From Pseudomonas proteolytica (GTDB lineage: Bacteria; Pseudomonadota; Gammaproteobacteria; Pseudomonadales; Pseudomonadaceae): a stretch of DNA of 64,000 nucleotides. The stretch spans positions 150,527 through 214,526 of the forward strand of contig NZ_VFEV01000005.1 in assembly GCF_007858275.1 (NCBI RefSeq), in the 5' to 3' direction. This document shows positions 10,240-19,655 of this stretch, piece by piece (position 1 is the stretch's first letter; the number at the start of each line of letters is the position of its first letter). Below the pieces are notes generated by a model. The model ran no database searches. It saw only the letters and a program-made list of their open reading frames with translations, and was not told the DNA's origin. The translations under genes and the position numbers were made by a program.

Positions 10240-11388
10240 TCACCACTCGGCAAAGCTGCCATCGGCATGCCGCCAGATCGGGTTGCGCCAGCGATGGCCG
10301 ATGGCGGCCCGTTCAATCACATATTCCTCGTTGATCTCGATCCCCAGCCCTGGCCCATTGGGGATCTTCACAAAGCCCTGGTCGTAGTCGAAAACCCCCG
10401 GGTCGCGTACGTAATCGAGCAGGTCGTTGCTTTCGTTGTAGTGAATGCCCAGGCTTTGCTCCTGGATAAACGCGTTGTAGCAAACCGCGTCCAGTTGCAG
10501 GCACGCCGCCAGGGCAATCGGCCCCAGGGGGCAGTGCAGCGCCAGGGCCACGTCGTAGGCCTCGGCCATGTTGGCGATCTTGCGGGTTTCGGTGATGCCG
10601 CCGGCGTGGGACGCGTCCGGCTGGATGATGTCGACGTAACCTTCGCTGAGCACACGCTTGAAGTCCCAGCGCGAAAACAACCGCTCACCCAGGGCAATCG
10701 GGGTGCTGGTCAAAGGCGCCAGCTCTTTGAGCGCTTCGTAGTTTTCGCTCAGCACCGGTTCTTCGATGAACATCAGCTTGTACGCATCCAGCTCTTTCAT
10801 CAGCACCTTGGCCATGGGCTTGTGCACGCGACCATGGAAGTCCACGCCGATGCCGACATTCGGCCCGACCGCATCGCGCACGGCGGCGACGTTGGCCAGG
10901 GCCTGGTCGACCTTGTCAAAGGTGTCGAGAAACTGCAGCTCCTCGGTGCCGTTCATCTTCACCGCTGTAAACCCACGGGCCACGGCCTCCTTGGCGGCGC
11001 GGGCGGTGTCGGCCGGGCGGTCGCCGCCGATCCACGAATAGACGCGGATCTTGTCCCGCACCTGGCCGCCCAGCAGGTCGCTGACCGACACACCGAGGGC
11101 CTTGCCCTTGATGTCCCACAATGCCTGGTCGATGCCCGCCAGCGCACTCATATGGATCGCGCCACCGCGATAGAAGCCGCCGCGATACAGCACCGTCCAG
11201 ATGTCTTCGATGTTGCGTGGGTCTTTGCCGATCAAGTAGTCGGACAGTTCCTCGACAGCGGCCGCCACGGTGTGGGCGCGGCCTTCAACCACGGGCTCGC
11301 CCCAACCGGTCACGCCCTGGTCGGTTTCCACTTTGAGGAAGCACCAGCGCGGCGGCACGATGAAGGTGGTCAGTTTGGTGATTTTCAT
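10240..11388 (-). CDS. dgoD: D-galactonate dehydratase
   Basis: An enolase-superfamily enzyme that dehydrates D-galactonate to 2-dehydro-3-deoxy-D-galactonate. The 382-residue protein starts [15 protein letters not shown]. Metal ligands and catalytic residues are visible in order: Asp and His of VDFHGR, Glu of IEEPV, Glu of LGERL, and His of [11 protein letters not shown] 11388 matches known DgoD starts; an upstream frame to 11436 would overlap the intergenic space. It is the third gene of dgoK-dgoA-dgoD, 48 bp after dgoA. Confidence 0.95.
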   Translation of the reverse strand: MKITKLTTFIVPPRWCFLKVETDQGVTGWGEPVVEGRAHTVAAAVEELSDYLIGKDPRNIEDIWTVLYRGGFYRGGAIHMSALAGIDQALWDIKGKALGVSVSDLLGGQVRDKIRVYSWIGGDRPADTARAAKEAVARGFTAVKMNGTEELQFLDTFDKVDQALANVAAVRDAVGPNVGIGVDFHGRVHKPMAKVLMKELDAYKLMFIEEPVLSENYEALKELAPLTSTPIALGERLFSRWDFKRVLSEGYVDIIQPDASHAGGITETRKIANMAEAYDVALALHCPLGPIALAACLQLDAVCYNAFIQEQSLGIHYNESNDLLDYVRDPGVFDYDQGFVKIPNGPGLGIEINEEYVIERAAIGHRWRNPIWRHADGSFAEW

Positions 11389-11436
11389 CTTCTTGTTCTC
11401 TCTTGTCGGATGCGGCACCTGGGGTGCCAGGCACAC

Positions 11437-12057
11437 TCAGTTCAGGGCGTTCCAGGCAGCGACATACGCCTGGGCACGGCTCGCCACCTGCTCGACCGTC
11501 ATGCCGGGCTTGTACAGCCCGGAACCCAGGCCAAACCCCTTGACCCCGGCGTCGACGAACACTTGCATGTTGTCTGGGGTAATCCCGCCCACCGGCAGCA
11601 ATACCGTGCCGGCCGGCAACACCGCCAGCCAGGCCTTGACCACCGCCGGACCCATTTGCTCGGCCGGGAACAGCTTCAGCACATCGGCACCTTCGGCCAG
11701 GGCGGCAAAGGCTTCGGTGGGGGTCGCAACGCCGGGCGACAGGTACAGGCCCGCAGCTTTTGCCGCACGTAGCACCTTGGCGTCGCTGTGGGGCATGACG
11801 ATGACCTGGCCACCGGCCGCCTTCACCTGTTCCACCTGCTCGGGCGTCAGCACCGTGCCGGCGCCGATCAGGCAATCGGCGGGCAACGTCTCACGCAGGG
11901 TGCGGATGCTGGTGTAGGGATCGGGCGAGTTGAGCGGCACTTCGATTACCCGCAACCCGGCCTGATACAGCACCTGGCCGACAGCGCCGGCCTCATCCGG
12001 GCGCAGGCCCCGCAGGATCGCGATCAAACCGTTGTGTGTGAGTGCTTGCTTGAGCAT
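11437..12057 (-). CDS. dgoA: 2-dehydro-3-deoxy-6-phosphogalactonate aldolase
   Basis: This class I aldolase splits KDPGal into pyruvate and glyceraldehyde 3-phosphate. The 206-residue protein has the KDPG/KDPGal aldolase barrel, with Glu39 in RVIEVPLNS and Schiff-base Lys128 in VLKLFPAEQ. ATG 12057 follows the dgoK stop with one base between them (TGACATG), so translation is coupled. The longer frame to 12159 lies inside dgoK and is rejected. Fusion with dgoD, seen in E. coli annotations, does not occur here. Confidence 0.95.
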   Translation of the reverse strand: MLKQALTHNGLIAILRGLRPDEAGAVGQVLYQAGLRVIEVPLNSPDPYTSIRTLRETLPADCLIGAGTVLTPEQVEQVKAAGGQVIVMPHSDAKVLRAAKAAGLYLSPGVATPTEAFAALAEGADVLKLFPAEQMGPAVVKAWLAVLPAGTVLLPVGGITPDNMQVFVDAGVKGFGLGSGLYKPGMTVEQVASRAQAYVAAWNALN

Positions 12058-12058
12058 G

Positions 12059-13024
12059 TCAGGCCTCGATTGCAGGTTGAGTGAGCCCGGCGGCCAGCGC
12101 CAATTGCCACAGGCCGCGCTCGGTCGCTTGTTGCGCGAGGCTGACTTGGCTGAAACCACACAGGGCGAGGGCGCGTTGATAACGGGCGCAGAGGGCGGTG
12201 GCGCCTACCAGGATGATCGGCGTGTTGCGAGTACGGTCGGGCAAGCCGGCCAGTTCATGGCCGATCAGCAGGCCGGACAGGTAGTCCGACTGCTGCTCGG
12301 CAGCCAGTTCGGCGGTCAGCCCCAGCGTGCGCGCGCTGAATAGCGTCGACAGCACACCGCGTTGGCCGTCCTGTGAAAGCGCCACGCGCACGCCTCGGTC
12401 AAAGGCCTCAGCCTGGAACTGCCCGACGATCTTTTGCGTGCGCCCGAGAATGCTGTGGGTGCTCAGCACCGCGAACAGCTCACCGGTCATGAAGGTGTCA
12501 AAGTGGGTGATGCGACCTGCAATTACCTCGACCCATTTGGAATGGCTGCCGGGCAGGCCGATCAATAACTCAGCGCTGGCCGCAAAGCTTTGCAGCACGC
12601 CGAGCACCTGGGTTTCTTCGCCGCGCATCACGTTGGGCAAACCGACCTGCTCGATCACGCCGGGCACGATATGCACATCGACACCGCGCCGGCTGCGCAC
12701 CTTGTGTAGCGCCAGGCCCAGGCTGGCGACGTCGACCGGCGTATGGCGATAGGCCGCTTCGCTCCAACCCTGGGCGCTGCCGACCATGCCGCAGGCAATC
12801 ACCGGCAGAGCGGGCTGCGCGTCGAGCCAGTCGCCGCACGCGGCATCAAAGGCCAGCTCAAAACCATCACTGCAGTGAACGCCGGCAATCAACCGCGGTT
12901 CACTGGGCAAATGCATGATTCCCGACGCCAGCGAGCGCTGTTCGAGGACCTGGCCATCGGGGCCGAGTTTATAAGCACGAAGGGAACTGGTTCCCCAATC
13001 GAGCGCGATCAAGTGCGCTGGCAT
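12059..13024 (-). CDS. dgoK: 2-dehydro-3-deoxygalactonokinase
   Basis: Phosphorylates 2-dehydro-3-deoxy-D-galactonate on C6 with ATP, giving the substrate for DgoA. The 321-residue protein opens with IALDWGTSSLRAY, the phosphate-1 motif of the actin-like sugar-kinase fold used by DgoK, and has the conserved GMVGSAQGW and LIGLPGSHSKWV segments. It is the first gene of the operon; a promoter with an overlapping palindrome lies 30-85 bp upstream. Confidence 0.93.
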   Translation of the reverse strand: MPAHLIALDWGTSSLRAYKLGPDGQVLEQRSLASGIMHLPSEPRLIAGVHCSDGFELAFDAACGDWLDAQPALPVIACGMVGSAQGWSEAAYRHTPVDVASLGLALHKVRSRRGVDVHIVPGVIEQVGLPNVMRGEETQVLGVLQSFAASAELLIGLPGSHSKWVEVIAGRITHFDTFMTGELFAVLSTHSILGRTQKIVGQFQAEAFDRGVRVALSQDGQRGVLSTLFSARTLGLTAELAAEQQSDYLSGLLIGHELAGLPDRTRNTPIILVGATALCARYQRALALCGFSQVSLAQQATERGLWQLALAAGLTQPAIEA

Positions 13025-13053
13025 TGCTTCACCTGGAATGTGGCAGATGGCCG

Positions 13054-13109
13054 ACTATAAACCTAAGGCTCTGGATATCTCAATATATAAATACTGATCC
13101 CATATATTG
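13054..13109 (-). promoter_or_regulatory. Putative dgo promoter with overlapping palindromic operator
   Basis: Reading the minus strand: -35 TTGAGA (13083-13078), 18-base spacer, -10 TATAGT (13059-13054), about 30 bp before dgoK. An inverted repeat CAATATAT / ATATATTG (13081-13088 and 13102-13109) overlaps the -35 element, a location suited to repression. No GntR-type DgoR gene is in the window, so the regulator is unknown. Confidence 0.5.
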
Positions 13110-13187
13110 GAACAACGTAGAAAAAATCCCCACGTCCCCGTGCTGCTCTACGCACATAAACGTGAGGATTCGACCGACAGAAACTGG

Positions 13188-13514
13188 TTAAAAAATAGAC
13201 AAATCCAACGGACGCATGGCCCCCATCCAGATCGCGTAGTCGGTATGGTCCTTCAGGTCATCGCCGGTATCCGGGTGCAGAAACACCACCAAACCGTTGC
13301 GATTGAGGGCCAACCACGGCAACGCCACGCCGATGTACTGCGGGTCGAAGGCCAACTGGCAACTCCAGTCCGGATGCGGCCCCACCGCACGCTCATGCAT
13401 GCGCCCCACGCGCACCGGGAAGATGGCCGCCGCTTCTTCACAGAGCTTGCGCGCCTGATCGAGCGTGCTGGCGTCGAAGTAGATATGGGCGTGATAACCC
13501 TTGATACGTTGCAT
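13188..13514 (-). CDS. DOPA 4,5-dioxygenase family protein
   Basis: A 108-residue protein of the DOPA-dioxygenase-like family, related to the fungal and plant enzymes that open the ring of L-DOPA. The family signature is visible: IKGYHAHIYFD near the start, VGPHPDWSCQL in the middle and LVVFLHPDTGDDLKDHTDYA at the end, with several His residues that can bind iron. Bacterial members are widespread but mostly of unknown substrate. ATG 13514 gives the family's normal length; the upstream extension has no family similarity. Confidence 0.82.
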   Translation of the reverse strand: MQRIKGYHAHIYFDASTLDQARKLCEEAAAIFPVRVGRMHERAVGPHPDWSCQLAFDPQYIGVALPWLALNRNGLVVFLHPDTGDDLKDHTDYAIWMGAMRPLDLSIF

Positions 13515-13545
13515 GACTGGCTCCGGACTCGTTGATCGGCCGATC

Positions 13546-14496
13546 CTAGACCGCAATCGACGGCAGGGCCAGCCCGACCAGCGATTGCGCGCTGCTGGCC
13601 TGCTCGGCCACCAGCCAGTCGACAAACCGCTCGATCAACTGCCCGCGCCGCTTACGCTGGGGCAATACCACGTAATACCCAAAGCGCGAGATCACCGTGT
13701 CGCCAATCGGACGGCACAGCCACTTTTGCTCCAACAGGTTATCCACTAGGTGGCGCCAGCCGATGGCCACACCCTGGCCGGCAATCGCCGCCTGGATCAG
13801 CAGCGTGTAATTGTCGAAACGCAGCGGCCCCGGGGTCGGCGCGGCGCTGATCCCCAGTTCGCGAAATACCCCGCTCCAGTCGAACCACTGACTGTTGTTC
13901 TCCTGACGCAGGTGCAGCAACGGCAACTCTTGCAGGCCCTGCAACGACAACGGCGTGGTGCGGCCCTTGAGCAGTTGCGGGCTGCACACCGGAAACACTT
14001 CTTCGTTGAACAGCCACTGGCTGTCGCCCTGCTTGAAACGACCGTCACCAAACAGCACCGCCACGTCGATATCACTGCGCAAGGTCGCGTGATTGCGCTC
14101 GCTGGTGACCAGGCTCACATCCACCTGCGGGTTGGCTTCGTGAAAGCGATGCAGACGCGGCATCAACCAGTAGGCGGCGAAGGCAAAGTCGGTGGCCACT
14201 TGCAGCACTTCATGTTGATCCTGTTGGGTGATCGTGCTCAGGCCCGTGTTGATGCTCTGCAAGCCGGCCTGCACGTGTTCGAACAACAGCCTGCCCGCAT
14301 CCGTCAATTCGATGCCCCGGTAGATACGGTCGAACAGACGCACCGCCAGCTGGTCCTCCAGGCGCTTGATCTGCTGGCTGACCGCCGGCTGGGTAGTGCC
14401 CAGCTCCATCGCTGCTGCCGTGAAGCTGCGATGACGGGCCGCGGCTTCAAAGGCACGCAGCAGGTCCAGCGACAGGTTTCCCAGGGCTTCATACAT
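13546..14496 (-). CDS. LysR-type regulator of choline-sulfate use
   Basis: A 316-residue LysR regulator with the N-terminal helix-turn-helix (FTAAAMELGTTQPAVSQQIK, residues about 25-44) and an effector domain. Its divergent position 103 bp from betC, the same arrangement as in other pseudomonads, points to control of choline-sulfate genes. The inducer is presumably choline sulfate or choline. It contains VFRELGI and YWLMPRL segments typical of the GcvA/BetR-like group. Confidence 0.85.
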   Translation of the reverse strand: MYEALGNLSLDLLRAFEAAARHRSFTAAAMELGTTQPAVSQQIKRLEDQLAVRLFDRIYRGIELTDAGRLLFEHVQAGLQSINTGLSTITQQDQHEVLQVATDFAFAAYWLMPRLHRFHEANPQVDVSLVTSERNHATLRSDIDVAVLFGDGRFKQGDSQWLFNEEVFPVCSPQLLKGRTTPLSLQGLQELPLLHLRQENNSQWFDWSGVFRELGISAAPTPGPLRFDNYTLLIQAAIAGQGVAIGWRHLVDNLLEQKWLCRPIGDTVISRFGYYVVLPQRKRRGQLIERFVDWLVAEQASSAQSLVGLALPSIAV

Positions 14497-14599
14497 AAGC
14501 AGTACTTATCCTAGACATTGCTTTTCATGGGCTTTACCACGTTTTCCATGGCCTGCATGCTCAATCGCATAAATATTGACTATGGAATGCCGCGAAACC

Positions 14600-16114
14600 A
14601 TGAAGCGCAAGAACATTCTTTTCATCATGGCCGATCAAATGGCCGCGCCGTTGCTTCCGTTCTACGGTCCTTCGCCAATCAAACTGCCCAACCTCAGCCG
14701 CCTGGCCGCACAAGGCGTGGTGTTCGACGCCGCGTACTGCAACAGCCCGCTGTGTGCGCCGTCGCGTTTTACCCTGGTCAGCGGCCAGTTGCCGAGCAAG
14801 ATCGGCGCCTACGACAACGCGGCGGATTTCCCCGCCGATGTACCGACCTACGCCCACTACCTGCGTCGCCTCGGCTATCGCACGGCGCTGTCGGGCAAGA
14901 TGCATTTCTGCGGGCCGGACCAGTTGCACGGCTACGAAGAGCGCCTCACCAGCGATATCTACCCCGCCGACTACGGTTGGGCGGTGAACTGGGATGAGCC
15001 CGACGTGCGCCCCACCTGGTATCACAATATGTCGTCGGTGCTGCAAGCCGGCCCATGTGTGCGCACCAACCAACTGGATTTCGACGAAGAGGTGGTGTTC
15101 AAGGCCCAGCAATACCTGTTCGACCATATTCGCGAGGACGGCGACCAGCCGTTCTGCCTGACGGTCTCCATGACCCACCCCCACGACCCGTACACCATTC
15201 CCAAGCCGTTCTGGGATATGTACGACGATAACGATATCCCGATGCCTACAACGCCGGCCCAGGCCGACCAGGATCCGCACTCCCAGCGTCTGCTCAAGGT
15301 CTACGACCTGTGGGACAAGCCGCTGCCAGTGGATAAGATCCGCGATGCACGACGGGCTTACTTCGGCGCGTGCAGCTACATCGACAGCAATGTCGGCAAA
15401 CTCCTGCAAACCTTGCAAGACACTGGCCTGGCCGAAGACACGATCATCGTGTTCTCCGGCGACCACGGCGACATGCTCGGCGAGCGTGGGCTCTGGTACA
15501 AAATGCACTGGTTTGAAATGGCCGCCCGCGTGCCGCTGCTGGTCAGTGCGCCAGGGCAATTCCAGGCCGGGCGGGTGAGCGCGGCGGTGTCCACCGCCGA
15601 CCTGTTGCCGACCCTGGTGGAGTTGGCCGGCGGTGAACTGGACGCCGACCTGCCTCTGGACGGCCGCTCACTGGTCCCGCACTTGCAAGGGCAGGGCGGG
15701 CATGACGAAGTGTTCGGCGAGTACATGGCCGAAGGCACCATCGGCCCGCTGATGATGATTCGCCGCGGCGCCTACAAATTCATCTATAGCGAGGACGATC
15801 CCTGCTTGTTGTTCGATGTTCACCGCGACCCTCGTGAGCAGGAAGAACTCAGTCAGTCGCCAGCCCATCGCCCGCTGTTCGAAGCCTTCCTGGCCGAGGC
15901 GCGGGCCAAATGGGACATGCCCGCGATCCACCGGCAAGTGCTCGCCAGCCAGCGCCGCCGGCGTCTGGTATGCGAAGCCTTGGCGGTGGGCAAACTCAAG
16001 AGCTGGGATCACCAGCCGCTGGTCGACGCCAGCCAGCAGTACATGCGCAACCATATCGACCTCGACGATCTGGAGCGCAAGGCTCGTTATCCACAACCCT
16101 GCCAAAACCAATAA
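14600..16114 (+). CDS. betC: Choline-sulfatase
   Basis: Hydrolyses choline-O-sulfate to choline and sulfate. The 504-residue protein has the sulfatase signature CAPSR with Cys52, the residue converted to formylglycine, and the metal-binding ADQM near the start and FSGDHGDMLGERG further on. ATG 14600 (MKRKNILFIM) is the family start; two upstream in-frame ATGs (14576 and 14582 area) would add a non-conserved extension. No signal peptide is present, so the enzyme acts in the cytoplasm. It is followed after 19 bp by a choline-binding protein gene. Confidence 0.95.
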   Translation: MKRKNILFIMADQMAAPLLPFYGPSPIKLPNLSRLAAQGVVFDAAYCNSPLCAPSRFTLVSGQLPSKIGAYDNAADFPADVPTYAHYLRRLGYRTALSGKMHFCGPDQLHGYEERLTSDIYPADYGWAVNWDEPDVRPTWYHNMSSVLQAGPCVRTNQLDFDEEVVFKAQQYLFDHIREDGDQPFCLTVSMTHPHDPYTIPKPFWDMYDDNDIPMPTTPAQADQDPHSQRLLKVYDLWDKPLPVDKIRDARRAYFGACSYIDSNVGKLLQTLQDTGLAEDTIIVFSGDHGDMLGERGLWYKMHWFEMAARVPLLVSAPGQFQAGRVSAAVSTADLLPTLVELAGGELDADLPLDGRSLVPHLQGQGGHDEVFGEYMAEGTIGPLMMIRRGAYKFIYSEDDPCLLFDVHRDPREQEELSQSPAHRPLFEAFLAEARAKWDMPAIHRQVLASQRRRRLVCEALAVGKLKSWDHQPLVDASQQYMRNHIDLDDLERKARYPQPCQNQ

Positions 16115-16133
16115 ATCCAGTAAGGGGAAGGCC

Positions 16134-17051
16134 ATGCAAAAGTTATCCACAGTCGTCAGTGCCGCGTTGTTGCTCAGTGCCACCCACGTGTATGCCGACG
16201 CCCGTTGCGAGACGGTGAAGATGGCCGACCCCGGCTGGAGCGACATTGCCGCCACCAACGCCATCGCCGGCTTTTTACTCAGCGGCATGGGTTACAAGGC
16301 CAAGGTCGATACCCTGGCGGTGCCGATCACTTACGGCGGGCTCAAGGACGGCCAGGTGGATGTGTTTTTGGGCAACTGGATGCCAGCGCATCAGGGCTTC
16401 TACGACAAGTTCGTGGCCAACGGCGATGTGGTGCAACTGGCCAAGAACCTTGAAGGTACGGAGTTCACCCTCGCGGTGCCGGACTATGTGTGGGAGGCCG
16501 GCGTGCATGACTTTGCCGATCTGAATAAATTTGCCGACAAGTTCGACAAGAAGATCTACGGCATCGGGTCCGGCGCGCCGGCCAACCTTTCGCTGAAGGA
16601 AATCATCCAGAAGAACGACTTCGACCTCGGCCAATGGAAGCTGATCGAGTCCAGCGAGCAGGCGATGCTGGCCGAAGTGTCCAGGGCGGTGAAACGCGAG
16701 CGTTTCGTCACCTTTCTCGGCTGGACACCGCACCCGATGAACGTGCAGTTGAAGATGCGCTACCTCAAGGGCGGGGAAAAATACTTCGGCGACACCGGCA
16801 GCGTGTACACCCTGACGCGCAAAGGTTATGCACAGGCATGCCCGAATGTGGCCAAGCTGCTGACCAACCTTAAGTTCACCCAAGACATGGAGAACAGCAT
16901 CATGGCCGAGGTGGTGAACAACAAGGTCAGCAATAGCGATGCGGCCAAGGCGTGGATCAAAGCCAACCCGGCGGTATTGGACAAGTGGCTGGAGGGGGTT
17001 GAAACCCTCGATGGCCAGGAGGCATTGGCGGCGGTCAAAGCCAAACTCTAA
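16134..17051 (+). CDS. Choline ABC transporter substrate-binding protein
   Basis: A 305-residue periplasmic binding protein of the OpuAC/ChoX type: signal peptide MQKLSTVVSAALLLSATHVYA, then mature DARCETVKMADPGWSDI. The conserved aromatic and Asp positions of the quaternary-amine pocket (DPGWSD, GNWMPAH, GWTPHPMN) are visible. It binds choline and delivers it to an ABC importer, but no permease or ATPase gene is adjacent, so it probably uses a transporter encoded elsewhere. A GGGGAAGG ribosome site precedes ATG 16134. Two perfect DnaA-box nonamers lie at 16087 and 16143. Confidence 0.9.
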   Translation: MQKLSTVVSAALLLSATHVYADARCETVKMADPGWSDIAATNAIAGFLLSGMGYKAKVDTLAVPITYGGLKDGQVDVFLGNWMPAHQGFYDKFVANGDVVQLAKNLEGTEFTLAVPDYVWEAGVHDFADLNKFADKFDKKIYGIGSGAPANLSLKEIIQKNDFDLGQWKLIESSEQAMLAEVSRAVKRERFVTFLGWTPHPMNVQLKMRYLKGGEKYFGDTGSVYTLTRKGYAQACPNVAKLLTNLKFTQDMENSIMAEVVNNKVSNSDAAKAWIKANPAVLDKWLEGVETLDGQEALAAVKAKL

Positions 17052-17086
17052 ATATTGCCCTGGTTCCTACAGGTCTTCCTATCACC

Positions 17087-17188
17087 CTGTAGGAGCCGGC
17101 TTGCCGGCGAAGAATTGGAAAACGCCGCGTTTTTTCAGGCAACCCGCGTTATCGTTATCCATCTTCGCGAGCAAGCTCGCTCCTACAG
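17087..17188. repeat. REP doublet (REPIN) close to the SulP start
   Basis: Left arm CTGTAGGAGCCGGCTTGCCG with GCGAAGAA following; right arm ATCTTCGCGAGCAAGCTCGC followed by TCCTACAG. The arms belong to slightly different subtypes (GCCGGC against GCTCGC). The right arm ends about 15 bp before the SulP start codon. Confidence 0.82.
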
Positions 17189-17203
17189 TATTTCGAGCGA
17201 TCC

Positions 17204-18766
17204 ATGTCCCGGCCCCACACTCTGCTCCCATTCCTGCGCTGGCTACCGCGCCAGACCCGCGCCAGCGTTGGCCGGGATGCGATTGTCGGCCTCAGCGGCG
17301 CAGTGCTGGCCTTGCCGCAATCGATCGCCTATGCCCTGATCGCCGGCCTGCCTCCCGAATACGGCCTGTATGCGGCGATCGTCCCGGTGCTGATTGCCTG
17401 CCTGTGGGGCTCTTCGTGGCACTTGATCTGCGGCCCGACGGCGGCGATTTCCATAGTGCTCTACGCCAGCATCAGCCCGCTGGCGGTGCCCGGATCGCAG
17501 GACTACATCACCTTGATCCTGTTGCTGACCTTGCTCGCCGGCGTCTTCCAATGGCTGTTGGGCATGTTGCGCTTTGGCGCGCTGGTCAATTTCGTCTCCC
17601 ATTCCGTAGTCCTCGGCTTCACCCTTGGCGCGGCAGCTGTCATTGCCCTGGGCCAATTGCCCAACCTGCTGGGGCTCGACCTGCCCAGCCAGGGCACGGC
17701 GTTCAACAGCCTGCTGGCGCTGATCGACCACGGCGGCGAATGGGATCGCCCGTCCCTGGCCCTCGGGCTCGGCACCTTGCTGGTGGGCGTGCTGCTCAAA
17801 TACTGCGTGCCGCGCTGGCCGAGCCTGTTGATTGCCCTGGTCCTCGGCAGCCTGGTGGCGTGGGCGTGGCCGGCGATGTTCGGGCATGTGGCGCGGGTCA
17901 GCTCATTTGTCGGCCAATTGCCGCCGTTCAGCCCGTTGCCGCTGGACCTGGATATGATCCTGCGCCTGCTGCCCAGCGCCGTGGCGGTCGGCATGTTGGG
18001 GCTGGTGACCAGCCTGTCGATTGCCCGCTCGCTGTCGGCGCGTTCGCAGCAGTTGCTCGACGCCAATCAGGAGGTCCGCGCCCAGGGTTTATCCAATATC
18101 GTCGGCGGATTTTTCTCCGGCTACCTGTCGGCCGGATCCTTCACCCGCTCGGGCCTGAGCTACGAGGCGGGCGCCTGCTCACCACTGGCGGGGGTGTTCT
18201 CTGCGTTGTGGGTCGCGCTGTTTGCGCTGTTCGGTGCGGTACTGATCGCGCACATCCCGATCCCGAGCATGGCCGCCAGCATCCTGCTGATCTGCTGGGG
18301 CCTGGTGGATCATCGGGGCATTCGCGCACTGTGGCGGGTCAGCCGCGCGGAGTTTGTGGTGATGGGCCTGACATGCCTGGCCACCTTGCTGCTAGAGCTG
18401 CAAACGGCGATTTATGCAGGCGTGCTGGCGTCGCTGTTCTTCTACCTCAAGCGCACCTCGCAACCACGGGTGCAACAGTGGCGCGACGGTGACGATGATG
18501 TGCTGCGGGTCGGCGGCTCGATCTTCTTTGGCGCCAGCCACTACCTGCAAGTGCGCTTGCAGCGCCTGCAAGGCCAACGGGTGGTGATCGAGGCGCAACA
18601 GATCAACTTTATCGACTATTCCGGGGTGGAGATGCTGCACCAGGAAGCCCGCCGTTTGCGCGGGTTGGGGCGCAGCCTGACGTTGCGCCGGGCGCGGCCG
18701 CAGGTGGTCGAAGAATTGAAAAAGCTGGAAGGGGCCGACAAGTGCCCGATCCATTTCGAAGACTGA
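17204..18766 (+). CDS. SulP-family sulfate permease
   Basis: A 520-residue SulP/SLC26 transporter: N-terminal membrane domain with 10 or more hydrophobic segments, including the signature LPQSIAYALIAGLPPEYGLY, and a cytoplasmic C-terminal STAS domain (from about residue 420) containing VVIEAQQINFIDYSGVEML. Placed after betC and the choline-binding protein, it may move the sulfate released from choline sulfate, though direction and substrate are inferred. The ribosome site before ATG 17204 is weak and close to the REP element. Confidence 0.9.
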   Translation: MSRPHTLLPFLRWLPRQTRASVGRDAIVGLSGAVLALPQSIAYALIAGLPPEYGLYAAIVPVLIACLWGSSWHLICGPTAAISIVLYASISPLAVPGSQDYITLILLLTLLAGVFQWLLGMLRFGALVNFVSHSVVLGFTLGAAAVIALGQLPNLLGLDLPSQGTAFNSLLALIDHGGEWDRPSLALGLGTLLVGVLLKYCVPRWPSLLIALVLGSLVAWAWPAMFGHVARVSSFVGQLPPFSPLPLDLDMILRLLPSAVAVGMLGLVTSLSIARSLSARSQQLLDANQEVRAQGLSNIVGGFFSGYLSAGSFTRSGLSYEAGACSPLAGVFSALWVALFALFGAVLIAHIPIPSMAASILLICWGLVDHRGIRALWRVSRAEFVVMGLTCLATLLLELQTAIYAGVLASLFFYLKRTSQPRVQQWRDGDDDVLRVGGSIFFGASHYLQVRLQRLQGQRVVIEAQQINFIDYSGVEMLHQEARRLRGLGRSLTLRRARPQVVEELKKLEGADKCPIHFED

Positions 18767-18780
18767 ATTCGCTCAAAAAC

Positions 18781-18808
18781 TGTGGGAGCTGGCTTGCCTG
18801 CTCCCACA
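18781..18808. repeat. Collapsed REP palindrome
   Basis: TGTGGGAGCTGGCTTGCCTG runs directly into CTCCCACA. The outer ends of both REP arms remain but the intervening loop and most of the right arm are gone, leaving a 28-bp imperfect palindrome between the convergent SulP and aroE genes. Confidence 0.75.
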
Positions 18809-18831
18809 TTTGATCTTCAGCGACCTGAAAA

Positions 18832-19655
18832 TCATTGGGTTGCCAACTGGCGCCGCAGCTCGGTCAGCACCGGCGCCGAATCCGGGCGCACGCCGCGCCA
18901 CAGGTAGAAGGCTTCCGCCGCTTGCTCCACCAACATGCCCAGGCCATCCATCGCCACTGCCGCGCCGTGCTCTGTGGCCCAGCGGCAGAAGGCCGTCGGT
19001 TCCTTGGCATACATCATGTCGTAGCAAAAGGTCTTGCCCGGTTCGATCAGGCTGCTGGCAATCGGCGGTACATCGCCTGACAGGCTCGCGGAGGTGGCGT
19101 TGATGATCAAGTCCACCGGCTCACTCAGCCAGTCGAAGCCGCTGGCAGACACCGGCCCCAGGTCATCGAACAGTTCGGCCAGCAACTCGGCTTTTTCCAC
19201 GGTGCGGTTGGCGATGATCAGCGAGGCTGGCTGTTGCGCCAGCAGCGGCTCCAAGGCCCCACGCACCGCGCCACCGGCACCGAGCAGCAGGATGCGCTTG
19301 CCCGCCAGGCTCAAGCCGGCGTTGACGGTCAAGTCGCGCACCAGGCCAGCACCGTCGGTGTTATCACCCAACAGGCTGCCATCGGCCAGCTTGCTCAGGG
19401 TGTTCACCGCGCCTGCGCGTTGCGCGCGCTCGGTCAGGGCGTTGGCCAGGCGATAGGCCTCTTCCTTGAACGGCACGGTGACGTTGGCGCCGCGCCCATG
19501 CAGGAAAAACTCCCGGGCGCAGCCGGTGAAATCCTCAAGCGGCGCCAGCAACGTGCTGTAGTCCAGCGCCTCGCCCGTCTGCTCGGCAAACAGGCGATGA
19601 ATCAACGGCGACTTGCTGTGGCCGATGGGGTTGCCGAACACCACATAACGATCCA

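Noticed and set aside
10267..11772. 501-residue plus-strand frame opposite dgoD and dgoA
   Set aside because: dgoD and dgoA have all catalytic residues; the opposite frame has none and is a shadow.
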